A stretch of 64,000 bases of DNA, taken from assembly GCA_021780075.1 (NCBI GenBank), contig JAJXZL010000003.1, positions 1 to 64,000 on the forward strand. Direction: 5' to 3'. The translations under genes and the position numbers were made by a program. Origin of the DNA: Acidobacteriota bacterium (GTDB taxonomy: Bacteria > Acidobacteriota > Terriglobia > Terriglobales > Acidobacteriaceae). This document shows, piece by piece, positions 47,355 through 57,072 of this stretch (within the stretch, counting starts at the first letter, position 1; every line of letters begins with the position of its first letter). The notes beneath the pieces were generated by a model that ran no database searches, was not told the DNA's origin, and saw only the letters and a program-made list of their open reading frames with translations.

Positions 47355-48446
47355 TCACAACTCTATGAGGGCTTTGGGTGCGGGAGTGAGCACCTGCCCT
47401 CCGGTTCGGGTTACAGCCACCATGTCTTCAATGCGAATGCCGAACTGGCCCGCAAGATAGATTCCGGGTTCAATCGTGACCACCATGCCGGGAAGCAGCC
47501 TGGTAGTCTGTCCGGCGCCGATACGTGGCGACTCGTGTATCTCCAGGCCGACCCCGTGGCCGGTGGAGTGGGAAAACGCTTCAGCCAAACCAGCCCTGCG
47601 CAACACGCCGCGGGCTGCCTCATCCACTTCTTCGCACCGGACGCCCGCGCTCACGGCGGCTACGCCTGCCTGTTGCGCCTCAAGCACCGCCTGGTATGCG
47701 TCGCGTTCATTCGCCCTTGGCGTTCCCAGGTAGACAGTGCGGGTCATATCCGAGCAATAACCTTTGAGGATAACACCGAAGTCGAGGGTCAGGAAGCCTC
47801 TGCGGGGCAGCCGCTCCTGGGTGGCGCGGCCATGCGGCAAAGCCGAACGGACCCCCGAGGCAACGATGGTCTCAAACGACATGCCCTCGGCGCCAAGCAG
47901 GCGTGCCTGATGCTCGAGTTCGGCAGCGACTTCAAACTCCGCCAGGCCGGGCCGGAGGAATCCCAGGATGTGGTCGAAAAGGGAGCAGCCGACGAGGGCC
48001 GCCTCAATCATGATGGTGAGCTCTTCCTCGTCCTTGACCCAGCGCAGGGGCTCGACGAGCGGCGCGGCCAGCGCGGCGAGGAAACTGCGCCGGAGGCGCG
48101 AGGGCAAGGCGGTCTTCCATCGGGCCAGCTCAGCCACGGTGGTGTGTGCGGGGTCGAAACCGGCGAACTCGACGCCCGGCTGCGCGGCCAACCATTGCAC
48201 GGCAGCTACCGCCGGCGAACTGGAAACGATTTGCACCTGTGCGCTTTTGACCTCGTCGGCTGCCTGCGCGATGTAGCGGCCGTCGGTGAAGAGGCGCGCG
48301 GCGCGGCTGGTGACGGCCAGGGCGGCGCTGGAACCAGTAAATCCAGAGAGATAGCGGAGATCAGGCAGGTGGGTAACGAGCAGGCCGTGAAGGCCCGCAC
48401 GGGTTATCCGGCGGCGAAGCTGACCGATGCGGCGTAAGTGGTCCAC
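47355..48446 (-). CDS. M24 family Xaa-Pro peptidase
   Basis: DFGVILKGYCSDMTRTVYLG, FSHSTGHGVGLEIHESPRIG, PGMVVTIEPGIYLAGQFGIRIEDMVAVT. Confidence 0.94.
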   Translation of the reverse strand: MDHLRRIGQLRRRITRAGLHGLLVTHLPDLRYLSGFTGSSAALAVTSRAARLFTDGRYIAQAADEVKSAQVQIVSSSPAVAAVQWLAAQPGVEFAGFDPAHTTVAELARWKTALPSRLRRSFLAALAAPLVEPLRWVKDEEELTIMIEAALVGCSLFDHILGFLRPGLAEFEVAAELEHQARLLGAEGMSFETIVASGVRSALPHGRATQERLPRRGFLTLDFGVILKGYCSDMTRTVYLGTPRANERDAYQAVLEAQQAGVAAVSAGVRCEEVDEAARGVLRRAGLAEAFSHSTGHGVGLEIHESPRIGAGQTTRLLPGMVVTIEPGIYLAGQFGIRIEDMVAVTRTGGQVLTPAPKALIEL

Positions 48447-48503
48447 CGCAATGTTGTATCACGGACGAGCAGAATCAAGTATTTCGGCCTTTGGTGCAAC
48501 GGG

Positions 48504-48761
48504 CTATTTTGCTTTTGACAGGATCGCCAAGAGTGCTGCTACGACAGTGGCCAAAATTGTCCAGAACAACCACCGCCTATAGCGGGGCAGAAGGCTGCCT
48601 GGAAAAAGCTGTTCGTATGAATCCGCTACTTCATCTCCACCTTTTCTCCACCATGCCATCTTGTCAGAGGCTCGTCGGGTCACGCGGACTCTCATGATGA
48701 GTTCGCCGACTAACTCTAATAGAACGGCGATGACCAGAAGTGTGAAGAAAACGCCAACCAT
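48504..48761 (-). CDS. Small membrane protein of unknown function
   Basis: Two predicted TM helices flanking a charged middle. Confidence 0.5.
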   Translation of the reverse strand: MVGVFFTLLVIAVLLELVGELIMRVRVTRRASDKMAWWRKGGDEVADSYEQLFPGSLLPRYRRWLFWTILATVVAALLAILSKAK

Positions 48762-48824
48762 TTGGAGCCTGCTGTGGGCTCGGGATGACCGAGCATCTCA
48801 AAAAGTCTTTCCCGAAGGCCTACC

Positions 48825-49094
48825 CTACATTGCCGGCCGAACGGGCTTCTTTTGATGCGGGTCGAGTTCCGCTTCGGCGGCCTGCTGGTCGGACTGGCGG
48901 TCCATCCACTCGTCGAGGCGGGAGCGCTTGAAGCGCCAGCGGTTGCCGAGCTTGAAGGCGGGAACGAAGCCCTCGGAGGCGTACTTGTAAAGGGTGTCGG
49001 GCGAGATGCCGAGGTAGTCGGAGGCCTGGCGGATGTCCATGACCTCGCGCACTTCGGGAACCAGCAGATTAGAGCGGGCGGCGGCGTGGCGCAT
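48825..49094 (-). CDS. Excisionase-type (HTH_17-like) DNA-binding protein
   Basis: MDIRQASDYLGISPDTLYKYASEGFVPAFKLGNRWRFKRSRLDEWMDRQ. Confidence 0.85.
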   Translation of the reverse strand: MRHAAARSNLLVPEVREVMDIRQASDYLGISPDTLYKYASEGFVPAFKLGNRWRFKRSRLDEWMDRQSDQQAAEAELDPHQKKPVRPAM

Positions 49095-49362
49095 GATTTC
49101 CCTCCTGAGGGGCTTGGCGCCCGCAGGCAAGATTCCGGCAAAATTGCCGGTAATCCTGTATATAACGCGGTTTCAGCCGCCAATTCAAGGAATTTCCGGG
49201 AAATGAACGGGTATTCATGGGCTTTGGCGGCGCGGATTGGGCGGCTCGATGTCCTGCCGTCAAAGCCACAGCCCAGCCGGTTGGGGCTGGCTGCGGGGCC
49301 AGCCCCAAGAACTTGGGATATTGGAGCAGATGGTGCGTGCGCGGCTGGCTTTTTGCGCCGCG

Positions 49363-50670
49363 TCAGTTCTGGTCGTCGCGGCGGTGGAGCGTGGGCCTGC
49401 CCGTGGAGTTCGAATTGGGGTCGGTGCTTTGTGACTGAGTGGGGTCGCCCGATCCGGTGCTGGCGCGGCGCAGCGAGGGCTTGTTCTTATTCCTTGTATC
49501 GAGCAGGCGGCGTTTGTTTTCAATGCGCGCCAGGCGGGCCTTGACGTCGTCGAACTCCGAGGTCGTCACCAGGTATTCGTCTTTGGGCGGCAGGATTTTG
49601 GCAATCTCCTCCTGTGAGTGGAGGATGCGGTCCGGGGTCTGCGGATGGTCAGAGAATGCCTTGGCTACCAGGCCTGGCTTGCGTTTTTCGAGCGCCTGAA
49701 TCTTCTCAAAGAAGCTGATGAATGCCTGGGGATCATAGCCGGCGCGGTACATGTATTGGACTCCCAGGAAATCGGCCTGCGCCTCGAACTCGCGGGAGAA
49801 CATGAGGAAGGACATGGGAATGGCCAACTGCGAGGCCTCATAGATGCCATAGCCGGTCCAGCTATAGCCGGTCATCATGATGAGGGGGATGGTGCCAATC
49901 TGCGCGTAATTCATGCGTGTCTGCTCACGGACAGCATGGTGAGCGCAAACGTGCGCCGTCTCATGGGCCATCACGCCGGCCAGCTCCGCTTCCTCGTCGG
50001 CGTTGAGGATCAACCCGGAATTGACGTAGAAGAAGCCGCCGGGCAGGGCCATGGCGTTGATTTCGTCGGAATCGATGACCTTGATGGTGAAGGGCACCTT
50101 GCAGTCTGAGTTCTTGACGATGTTCTGGCCGATGCGATTGACGTATTCGGTCACGACGGGATCGGTGATAAAGCGTGTGCTCTTTTCAATCTCGTCGGCA
50201 TACGTTTTGCCCATCTTGATTTCGGTGTCTGTCGAGTACCAGTTGCCTAAGCCGCGCCCGCCGATGTTGCGGTTGCCGACGGCGTTGACGTCGTCAAGGC
50301 TGCCGGGCTTGATTTTGATCATCTGGCTACCGGGCTCAACCACCTTTTCTGGGTCAACGTCAGGGGCGGCAACGTCGCCCTTCACGGGCTTCGTTCCGGG
50401 CTTATCCTTTGCATCCTTGTTGTTTGCGGAGTCCTTTGCGGACTTGCTTTTGGATGCATCGTCCTTTGAAGCCGCGGCGGGTGCGGCCGGAGTCGCGGTA
50501 TCCCCTGCCACGGGAGTGGTTCCCGGCGCGGGCTGAGCGGCAGGCGGACTTGCGGGCGGCGTGCTCGACGGGCTCGACTGAGCCGTGCTCTGGCCCCAAA
50601 GTGCAGCAGTCATCGCCAGCGCCAAGGCCGCCAGCATGCCCACCCTCGTCCCGTAGAAATTTGTTTTCAT
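49363..50670 (-). CDS. M48 family metalloprotease, exported
   Basis: GVMAHETAHVCAHHAVREQTR; N-terminal signal followed by Pro/Ala/Ser-rich linker. Confidence 0.92.
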   Translation of the reverse strand: MKTNFYGTRVGMLAALALAMTAALWGQSTAQSSPSSTPPASPPAAQPAPGTTPVAGDTATPAAPAAASKDDASKSKSAKDSANNKDAKDKPGTKPVKGDVAAPDVDPEKVVEPGSQMIKIKPGSLDDVNAVGNRNIGGRGLGNWYSTDTEIKMGKTYADEIEKSTRFITDPVVTEYVNRIGQNIVKNSDCKVPFTIKVIDSDEINAMALPGGFFYVNSGLILNADEEAELAGVMAHETAHVCAHHAVREQTRMNYAQIGTIPLIMMTGYSWTGYGIYEASQLAIPMSFLMFSREFEAQADFLGVQYMYRAGYDPQAFISFFEKIQALEKRKPGLVAKAFSDHPQTPDRILHSQEEIAKILPPKDEYLVTTSEFDDVKARLARIENKRRLLDTRNKNKPSLRRASTGSGDPTQSQSTDPNSNSTGRPTLHRRDDQN

Positions 50671-50882
50671 GACCCCACCTCCAACAACTCGGGCACATGC
50701 ACTTCCCGGATTGCTCCGCTTCGCTTCATCCATTAGACGCCAGTATGAACCCATAGGCAGCATCGCCGCAGAAAAAAGTAGCGTCCAGAGCGCGACGAAA
50801 ATTTAGTTCGTCCCCGTGTTCGAATCTTGGAGCATGCACCCGTCTGAATTAGAGTGGTGAACACGCACCAGCAGGAGGAGAT

Positions 50883-53018
50883 TTGCGACGTAGAGTTCCA
50901 GTTCGAGCAGTACTGGCTTTTGCCGCGCTGACTCTTTGCGCCGGTCTGCAACTGCCTGCACAGCAAGCAAATTCCCGCAAGCCGCTGGTAGAGGCGCTGG
51001 CGTCCCAGAATCATCTTCCGCCTGCCAAAGCCGATGCGCTCACAAGCCCCGCCACGGTGATTGACGCCACGCACATTGGCTCGCCGCTTACGCTTGACAG
51101 GGGCTGGCGCGTAGGCGTGACTGGAAATCCCGATGCGGCCAAACCGGAGTTTGACGATTCCCGGTGGGTGGTGCGGAACGCCGGGGACTCCCTGGACGAC
51201 CTTGAAGACATGGACCGTCCGACGGGCAATCAGCCGCCCCCGGGCAACGGCGCCTCCCACCCCAGGCATGGGCGTCCCTTTGTCTGGTTCCGTCTCCACC
51301 TGAAACTCGGCCCGAATCACGGACCTGTGGCCCTTCTGATTGCAGTGCCGGTGGCGCACAACGCCACCATGTCGATTGAGGCAGGCGGGCCGGGCGTGGA
51401 TGTTTTTGCCAACGGCAAACAGATCCTGCCGGATGGCCCTAACGGGCACTCGGCCGGGCGGTATCAGGAGATTTCCCGCATCTACGACCTGGGCCTTGAG
51501 CCGAACGATACCGACCTCACGCTCGTGGTCCGGGCAATTTACATTCCCTTCGGCCTGACTGCATCCACCACGTTTTTTACCAATCGCACACTCCGCTTCG
51601 GGCACCCTGCGGATCTTGGCAATGAGCTGGATCTGTGGTCTGCGCACACCCTCTTTGAGCACCTGCCCCGCCTGGTGAACTCCATACTGCTTACCGTGCT
51701 GGCGATGTTTCTTCTGGCGCTCTATTACACGCAAAAGGGGCACGTGGAGTATCTATGGCTGGCGCTGCATGAGCTGTTGCAGGCTCCGATCGGGTTTATC
51801 GACCTGGCCGGGAGCACGGCCAAGCTCGACCAGTTATGGTATGCGGCGGCGACACTGCAACTGGTGTTCATTTCAGCCTATGTCTACTTTGAATTTCTGA
51901 CCGCGTTTCTGGCGTTGCGCAAGCGCTGGTACATTGTGCTGCTGCGGTATACCGCGCCGATTCTGGCGCTTGCCGGGCCGGCGCTGGGAATGGTGGGCCA
52001 CAGCACGGTTAGCGGGATTGCACTGGTGATGATTTTGATTGGCAGCATGTTGTGGCTGCTGGGCTGGCTGGTGTTTAACGTCGTGACGCTTGTGGCGGCC
52101 ACCTTACGCCGCAACTTCGAGGCCGGCGTGCTGCTCATTCCCCTGCTCCTGACGCTGGTGGGGTGGATTGAGCCCGTTCTCACCAGCGGCATGGGCGACC
52201 TGGGCGGCCGTCCGTACCACTCTCCGCTGACCCTGCAGGCAGGGCTTGTTCCGATTCACTTTGCATCGATTGCGGACTTCGCCAGTCTGTTGTCCATTGT
52301 GGTCATCATCTTTATTCGCTTTATCCGTGTGCAGCACGACCAGGAACGCGCCAGCAGCGAACTGGCGGCGGCGCGCAGCGTGCAGGAACTGATGATTCCG
52401 CGGGAGAAGCTTGCGACTCCAGGCTACGAGGTGGATTCAATCTATGACCCGGCGCATGAGGTGGGCGGCGACTTCTTCCATCTGCAGCCGGAAGTCGATG
52501 GCAGCCTGCTGGTGGTGATTGGCGATGTGGCAGGCAAGGGATTGAAGGCTGCCATGAATGTGTCCATGCTGATGGGAGCACTGCGCAGGACCGAGGAAAA
52601 AAGCCCGGCCAGGATTCTGGAATCGCTGAACCGAGTGCTTGCGGGCAGCGAGAGCCTGACCACCTGCCAGGCAGTCTGGTTCGGCGCCAAGGGCGAGATT
52701 GTGATGGCCAACGCCGGGCACCTGCCGCCCTACCTCAACAGCCAAGAGGTTGCGCTGCCGGGCGGGCTGCCGCTGGGGGCCATTTCTGAAATCAGCTACG
52801 ACGAAGTCAACCTTTACCTGCACCCCGGCGACCGAATGCTTCTGCTTTCAGATGGAGTGGTGGAGGCAAGGCAGCCCACCGGCGAGCTTTTCGGCTTTGA
52901 CCGGGTACACAACCTGAGCAACCAGTCGGCCTTTTATATTGCCGACGCCGCCAAGTCCTTCGGTCAGGAAGATGACATCACCGTGCTGACCGTGAAAAGG
53001 CTGACCGAGGCCACTTAA
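50883..53018 (+). CDS. Membrane-bound SpoIIE/RsbU-type serine phosphatase with extracytoplasmic sensor-like domain (TTG start)
   Basis: Signal segment, ~250-residue beta-rich region, multiple TM helices, then C-terminal PP2C (VGGDFFHLQPEVDGSLLVVIGDVAGKGLKAAM...LLLSDGVVEARQPTGELFGFDR). SD AGGAGGAG before TTG. Confidence 0.9.
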   Translation: MRRRVPVRAVLAFAALTLCAGLQLPAQQANSRKPLVEALASQNHLPPAKADALTSPATVIDATHIGSPLTLDRGWRVGVTGNPDAAKPEFDDSRWVVRNAGDSLDDLEDMDRPTGNQPPPGNGASHPRHGRPFVWFRLHLKLGPNHGPVALLIAVPVAHNATMSIEAGGPGVDVFANGKQILPDGPNGHSAGRYQEISRIYDLGLEPNDTDLTLVVRAIYIPFGLTASTTFFTNRTLRFGHPADLGNELDLWSAHTLFEHLPRLVNSILLTVLAMFLLALYYTQKGHVEYLWLALHELLQAPIGFIDLAGSTAKLDQLWYAAATLQLVFISAYVYFEFLTAFLALRKRWYIVLLRYTAPILALAGPALGMVGHSTVSGIALVMILIGSMLWLLGWLVFNVVTLVAATLRRNFEAGVLLIPLLLTLVGWIEPVLTSGMGDLGGRPYHSPLTLQAGLVPIHFASIADFASLLSIVVIIFIRFIRVQHDQERASSELAAARSVQELMIPREKLATPGYEVDSIYDPAHEVGGDFFHLQPEVDGSLLVVIGDVAGKGLKAAMNVSMLMGALRRTEEKSPARILESLNRVLAGSESLTTCQAVWFGAKGEIVMANAGHLPPYLNSQEVALPGGLPLGAISEISYDEVNLYLHPGDRMLLLSDGVVEARQPTGELFGFDRVHNLSNQSAFYIADAAKSFGQEDDITVLTVKRLTEAT

Positions 53019-53101
53019 GCCCTCGGTCTTGATGACAGACAGCCGGTATACAAGGCCGGGGAAGCTTGAACGCGGGCTTCACCCGGCGGGATTCACTTTG
53101 C

Positions 53102-53788
53102 CTACTTCTGCGGCGTGGCGGTTGTGGCGGGCGCTTTTTGCTGTGTGGCCGCCGGCGCCTTGGGCTTCCTCTTTACAGTGCGACGCGGAGTTGGCTTCAC
53201 GCAGGGTACCGGTTTAGGCGCCACGGGCGCGGGGCACTTCAGGTTCGCCTGCGCCTGCACGGTCTTGTGCAACTCCGCAAGCTGCTGTTCCTGGGCGCTG
53301 GCCGTGTCCAGCAATTGCTTATCCAGTGCCAGGCGTGCGTTCCCCAGGTTCGTGAGCGAAGATTGCAACTGATCGACCTGCTCGACCGGCGCGGTAACGC
53401 GCGCAGCCTCCTCCACGCGGAGCACCACGTCATACAAGGCATCGACGTGCCGCGACAGCGGCAGCACCTTGCTCAAAGAACCCGGCGCGGCATCGGCGTC
53501 CTTGACGAGCGGGGGTAGATTCTCCTGCAGATCCTGCAGGATGGCACCGATGTCTCTTGCGGCCTCTTCGCGTATCGAGCCGCGCTTCCATCGATCAAGA
53601 TTCAATGCGCCCAGGGTCTGCTTGACCTGGTCGAGCGAGGGCTGCAGCAAGGTGGAAGGAGCAGCTGGTGCAGCGGGAACAGGGGGAGCAGCCGGAGCAG
53701 GCGCGGCATTGGCTGGCGCTTGTGCTCCACTTGCCAGCGAAGAGGAACAGAGAATCGAGAGGAAAAATACTGTATGTGCAATGTTCAT
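53102..53788 (-). CDS. Exported Ala/Pro-rich helical protein of unknown function
   Basis: MNIAHTVFFLSILCSSSLASGAQAPA signal-like start; Ala/Pro-rich linker, helical core and Lys/Pro-rich tail. Confidence 0.65.
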   Translation of the reverse strand: MNIAHTVFFLSILCSSSLASGAQAPANAAPAPAAPPVPAAPAAPSTLLQPSLDQVKQTLGALNLDRWKRGSIREEAARDIGAILQDLQENLPPLVKDADAAPGSLSKVLPLSRHVDALYDVVLRVEEAARVTAPVEQVDQLQSSLTNLGNARLALDKQLLDTASAQEQQLAELHKTVQAQANLKCPAPVAPKPVPCVKPTPRRTVKRKPKAPAATQQKAPATTATPQK

Positions 53789-53920
53789 GGGCACCATCGA
53801 ATTGAAGAACAAATTTACTGGCCGGGACGGCACGTACGTGAGAGCACGATCTCAGCAAGGGGCTCAGCCGCAGCGAACCGTGTAACCAGAATATCGGAAA
53901 AGGAAGTCGGCTTGCACAGA

Positions 53921-53948
53921 AAAGCCCCATCCTTCCGGATGGGGCTTT
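53921..53948. terminator. Bidirectional intrinsic terminator
   Basis: AAAGCCCCATCC-TTCC-GGATGGGGCTTT perfect 12-bp stem. Confidence 0.8.
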
Positions 53949-53987
53949 GATTTGTTGGACAACAGAGGCAGTTTGCCTGGCCGGGCA

Positions 53988-55334
53988 CTAGTCGTAGTAC
54001 TCGAGCCCGAGGTGCGTGATGAGATCGACGCCCATGATGTGGCGCAGGGTGTTCTTGAGCTTCATGGACTGGATAAAGAGATCGTGCTCGGGATAGAGGC
54101 CGGGGGCAGTCTGAGGCGACTTGAGATAGAAGCTCAGCCACTCCTGAATGCCGATGGAGCACAGCGACGGTGTACGCATGGCGAGGTCGAGGAACAGGAC
54201 CAGGTCGAGCGCGATGGGAGCGGCGAGGATGGAATCGCGGCAGAGGAAGTCCACCTTGATCTGCATCGGGTATCCGAGCCAGCCGAAGATGTCGATGTTG
54301 TCCCATGCCTCTTTGTCATCGCCGCGCGGCGGGTAATAGTTGATGCGGATCTTGTGGTAGATGTCCTTGTACAGGTCGGGATAAAGTTCGGGCTGGAAGA
54401 TGTATTCGAGCGAGCCGAGCTTGGACTCTTCCTTGGTTTTAAAGGACTGCGGATCGTCGAGCACTTCGCCGTCGCGGTTGCCGAGGATGTTCGTCGAGAA
54501 CCAGCCGGAGACGCCGAGCATGCGGGCCTTGAAGGCAGGCGCGAGCACGGTCTTCATAAAGGTCTGGCCTGTCTTGAAGTCCTTGCCGCAGATGGGCGCC
54601 GCATTCTTCTTGGAGAGCTCGATGAGCGCGGGCGCGTCCACAGTGAGGTTCGGCGCACCGTTGGCGAAGGGCACGCCCTCAGACAGCGCCGCGTAGGCAT
54701 AAATCTGCGAGGGCGCGATGCCGATGTCGTTGTTCTCAAGGCCCTTCTCAAATGCCTCGATGGTCTGATGCACCGCTGTCGGTTCGAGGAAGATTTCCGT
54801 CGAACCGCACCAGATCATGACGACGCGGTCCACGGTCTTCTTGAAGTTGCGAATGTCGGCGATGACCTGATCGGCGAGGTCGCGCTTGTTTTTGCCCTTC
54901 TTGACGTGTGTGCCGTGCAGGCGCTTGACGTAGTACTGGTCAAAGACGGCGGGCATGGGCTTGATGGTTTCAAGATACGGCTTGAGCTGGTCGAGGGTTT
55001 CCTTGTCCAGCACCTTGGCGTGGGCGGCGGACTCGTAGACGTTGTCCTCAAAGATGTCCCAGCCGGTGAAGACCACGTCGTTCAGGTTGGCCAGCGGAAC
55101 AAAATCCTTGATGAGCGGCGACTTGTTTTCAGTGCGCTTGCCCAGGCGGATGGTTCCCATCTGCGTAAGTGAGCCGATGGGTTTGGCAAGTCCGCGACGG
55201 ACGGCCTCAACCCCGGCGATCATCGTAGTGGCCACGGCACCGAGGCCGACCACCATCACTCCAAGCTTGCCCTTTGCAGGCGCAACCTTTGATGCTTCGG
55301 CAGTCTTCTGGCCGCCTTTTTCTTCAATTGCCAT
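53988..55334 (-). CDS. ino1: Inositol-3-phosphate synthase
   Basis: GKLGVMVVGLGAVATTMIAGVEAVRRG, GVPFANGAPNLTVDAPALIELS, CGKDFKTGQTFMKTVLAP. Confidence 0.93.
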   Translation of the reverse strand: MAIEEKGGQKTAEASKVAPAKGKLGVMVVGLGAVATTMIAGVEAVRRGLAKPIGSLTQMGTIRLGKRTENKSPLIKDFVPLANLNDVVFTGWDIFEDNVYESAAHAKVLDKETLDQLKPYLETIKPMPAVFDQYYVKRLHGTHVKKGKNKRDLADQVIADIRNFKKTVDRVVMIWCGSTEIFLEPTAVHQTIEAFEKGLENNDIGIAPSQIYAYAALSEGVPFANGAPNLTVDAPALIELSKKNAAPICGKDFKTGQTFMKTVLAPAFKARMLGVSGWFSTNILGNRDGEVLDDPQSFKTKEESKLGSLEYIFQPELYPDLYKDIYHKIRINYYPPRGDDKEAWDNIDIFGWLGYPMQIKVDFLCRDSILAAPIALDLVLFLDLAMRTPSLCSIGIQEWLSFYLKSPQTAPGLYPEHDLFIQSMKLKNTLRHIMGVDLITHLGLEYYD

Positions 55335-55448
55335 CGCTTCTCCTAACCTTCCTTTGGTTGCTGCTGAATTTCAAAAAACAATACGAATTTGAGTTGCATA
55401 AGACTACACAGTGTACGCCTTTGAATGCGTCTTCAGCTTCCATCAGGC

Positions 55449-56087
55449 CTACGCGGACTCCTGCCGCCCGTTGCGGCTGAGGTGCGCCCAGACAAACCAG
55501 ATAATTCCCGCAACGAGCGCCAGCTCAACCACCAGATGAAAACGGTGGAATGCCTGCTCGAAGCGAGGGTCAGTGTGCCACTTTTCGCCCAGCTTCATGC
55601 CGACATAGGCCAGTCCAAAACACCACGGCCATGAGCCCACAAAAGTATAGAGGTGAAAGCGCCACTGCGGCATCTTTGCGATTCCCGCCGGGAAGGCGAT
55701 GAACGTGCGCACGACGGGCAAAAGACGCGCCAGCAGGACTGTAATGGAACCGTACCGCTGGAAGAACCAGGTCATGCGGTCGAGGTCGTGATGGCTCATC
55801 AGGACCCAGCGGCCATAACGCTCGACGAGCGGGCGGCCACCTTTGGCGCCGATCCAGTAGGCAATGACAGAGCCAAGGTTGCAGCCGATGGCGCCCGTAG
55901 TGGCGGCCCAGAAGAGGCTGAAGTGGCCCAGATAGACCAGGTAGCCGGCGAAGGGCATGATGATTTCAGAGGGCAGCGGGATGCAGGCGGATTCGATGCC
56001 CATCAGTGCGACAATTCCGGCGTACCCGCCCATATCGATCACACGCGTAATGAATTGCACAAGAAGGGCAAGGATTCTTTCGGTCAT
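55449..56087 (-). CDS. DedA family membrane protein
   Basis: ESACIPLPSEIIMPFAGYLVYLGHFSLFWAATTGAIGCNLGSVIAYWIGAKGGRPLVERYG. Confidence 0.93.
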   Translation of the reverse strand: MTERILALLVQFITRVIDMGGYAGIVALMGIESACIPLPSEIIMPFAGYLVYLGHFSLFWAATTGAIGCNLGSVIAYWIGAKGGRPLVERYGRWVLMSHHDLDRMTWFFQRYGSITVLLARLLPVVRTFIAFPAGIAKMPQWRFHLYTFVGSWPWCFGLAYVGMKLGEKWHTDPRFEQAFHRFHLVVELALVAGIIWFVWAHLSRNGRQESA

Positions 56088-56190
56088 GAGCGCTTCCAGT
56101 ATATAGGCCCGAGGCGGCACCTATCCCGCAAGGAGTGCCCGCGATGGGCGCGGGTGGGTTACGCCGCTCAGCTGTTTGCTACGATGAGGG

Positions 56191-57051
56191 GTGTTGCACG
56201 ATATCTCCGAGGTGGTTCCATTGGCTGACTTTCCCCCTGTTCCGTTGACTCTTGATGGCTCTTGCCTGCTGCATCAATTCTTCCGTTTTGACTGGAAGGC
56301 GTGGAAGGCGCGCACGGCTGCCGACCGCGAACACATTGCCACAGCGGCCATGGCCGCGCTGAAAGACCTGGAGCGCGCACAGGCCGATGGGCCGGTGCAG
56401 ACGGCTGTGTATTCGCAGCTGGGACACAAGGGCGATCTGATCTTCGTGCATTTTCGCGAGTCGATGGAGGCGCTGAACCAGGTGGAGCTGGACCTGGCAC
56501 AGACGGAACTCTACGACTTTATGGAGCTGCGGCACTCGTATGTGTCAGTGGTGGAGCTGGGACTGTATGAGTCCAGCAGGAAGACGTATGAAGCGGCTTC
56601 GGCGAAGGGATTTGAGATGCACTCGGCGGAGTGGAACGCGGAGGTGGAGACCAGCCTGAAGCGTGGCGCGGAGGCGATGAAGCCGCGGCTCTTCCCTGCC
56701 GTTCCGGAGGCGAGGTACCTGTGCTTCTATCCCATGGACCGCAAGCGGGGCGAGGACAAGAACTGGTACACGGTTCCCTTTGCCGAGCGGCAGAGCATGA
56801 TGCACGAGCATGGGATGATTGGGCGGCGCTATGGCGATGTGGTGAAGCAGATTATCTCCGGCTCAATCGGCATGGACGACTGGGAGTGGGGCGTAGACCT
56901 GTTCGCCGAGGACCCGGTGGTCTTCAAGAAGCTGATCTACGAGATGCGCTTCGACGAAGTGAGCGCGGTGTATGCGCTGTTCGGGCAGTTCTTCCTGGGG
57001 TTGCGGCTGCCGGTGGAGAAGCTGGGCGGGTGGCTGGAGGGGAAGCTGTAA
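56191..57051 (+). CDS. hemQ: HemQ/chlorite-dismutase-family coproheme decarboxylase (likely start near 56221)
   Basis: YLCFYPMDRKRGEDKNWYTVPFAERQSMMHEHGMIGRRYGDVVKQIISGSIGMDDWEWGVDLFAEDPVVFKKLIYEMRFDEVSAVYALFGQFFLGLRLP. Confidence 0.92.
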   Translation: MLHDISEVVPLADFPPVPLTLDGSCLLHQFFRFDWKAWKARTAADREHIATAAMAALKDLERAQADGPVQTAVYSQLGHKGDLIFVHFRESMEALNQVELDLAQTELYDFMELRHSYVSVVELGLYESSRKTYEAASAKGFEMHSAEWNAEVETSLKRGAEAMKPRLFPAVPEARYLCFYPMDRKRGEDKNWYTVPFAERQSMMHEHGMIGRRYGDVVKQIISGSIGMDDWEWGVDLFAEDPVVFKKLIYEMRFDEVSAVYALFGQFFLGLRLPVEKLGGWLEGKL

Positions 57052-57072
57052 GAGAAGACTGCAAAGGAGCCG

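Noticed and set aside
49281-49308. Hairpin TTGGGGCTGGC/GCCAGCCCCAA downstream of the M48 protease
   Set aside because: Good stem but no T tract on either side; reported here only, as function is unclear.
53952-55172. Long + strand ORF (406 aa)
   Set aside because: Antisense to ino1, which has clear family motifs.
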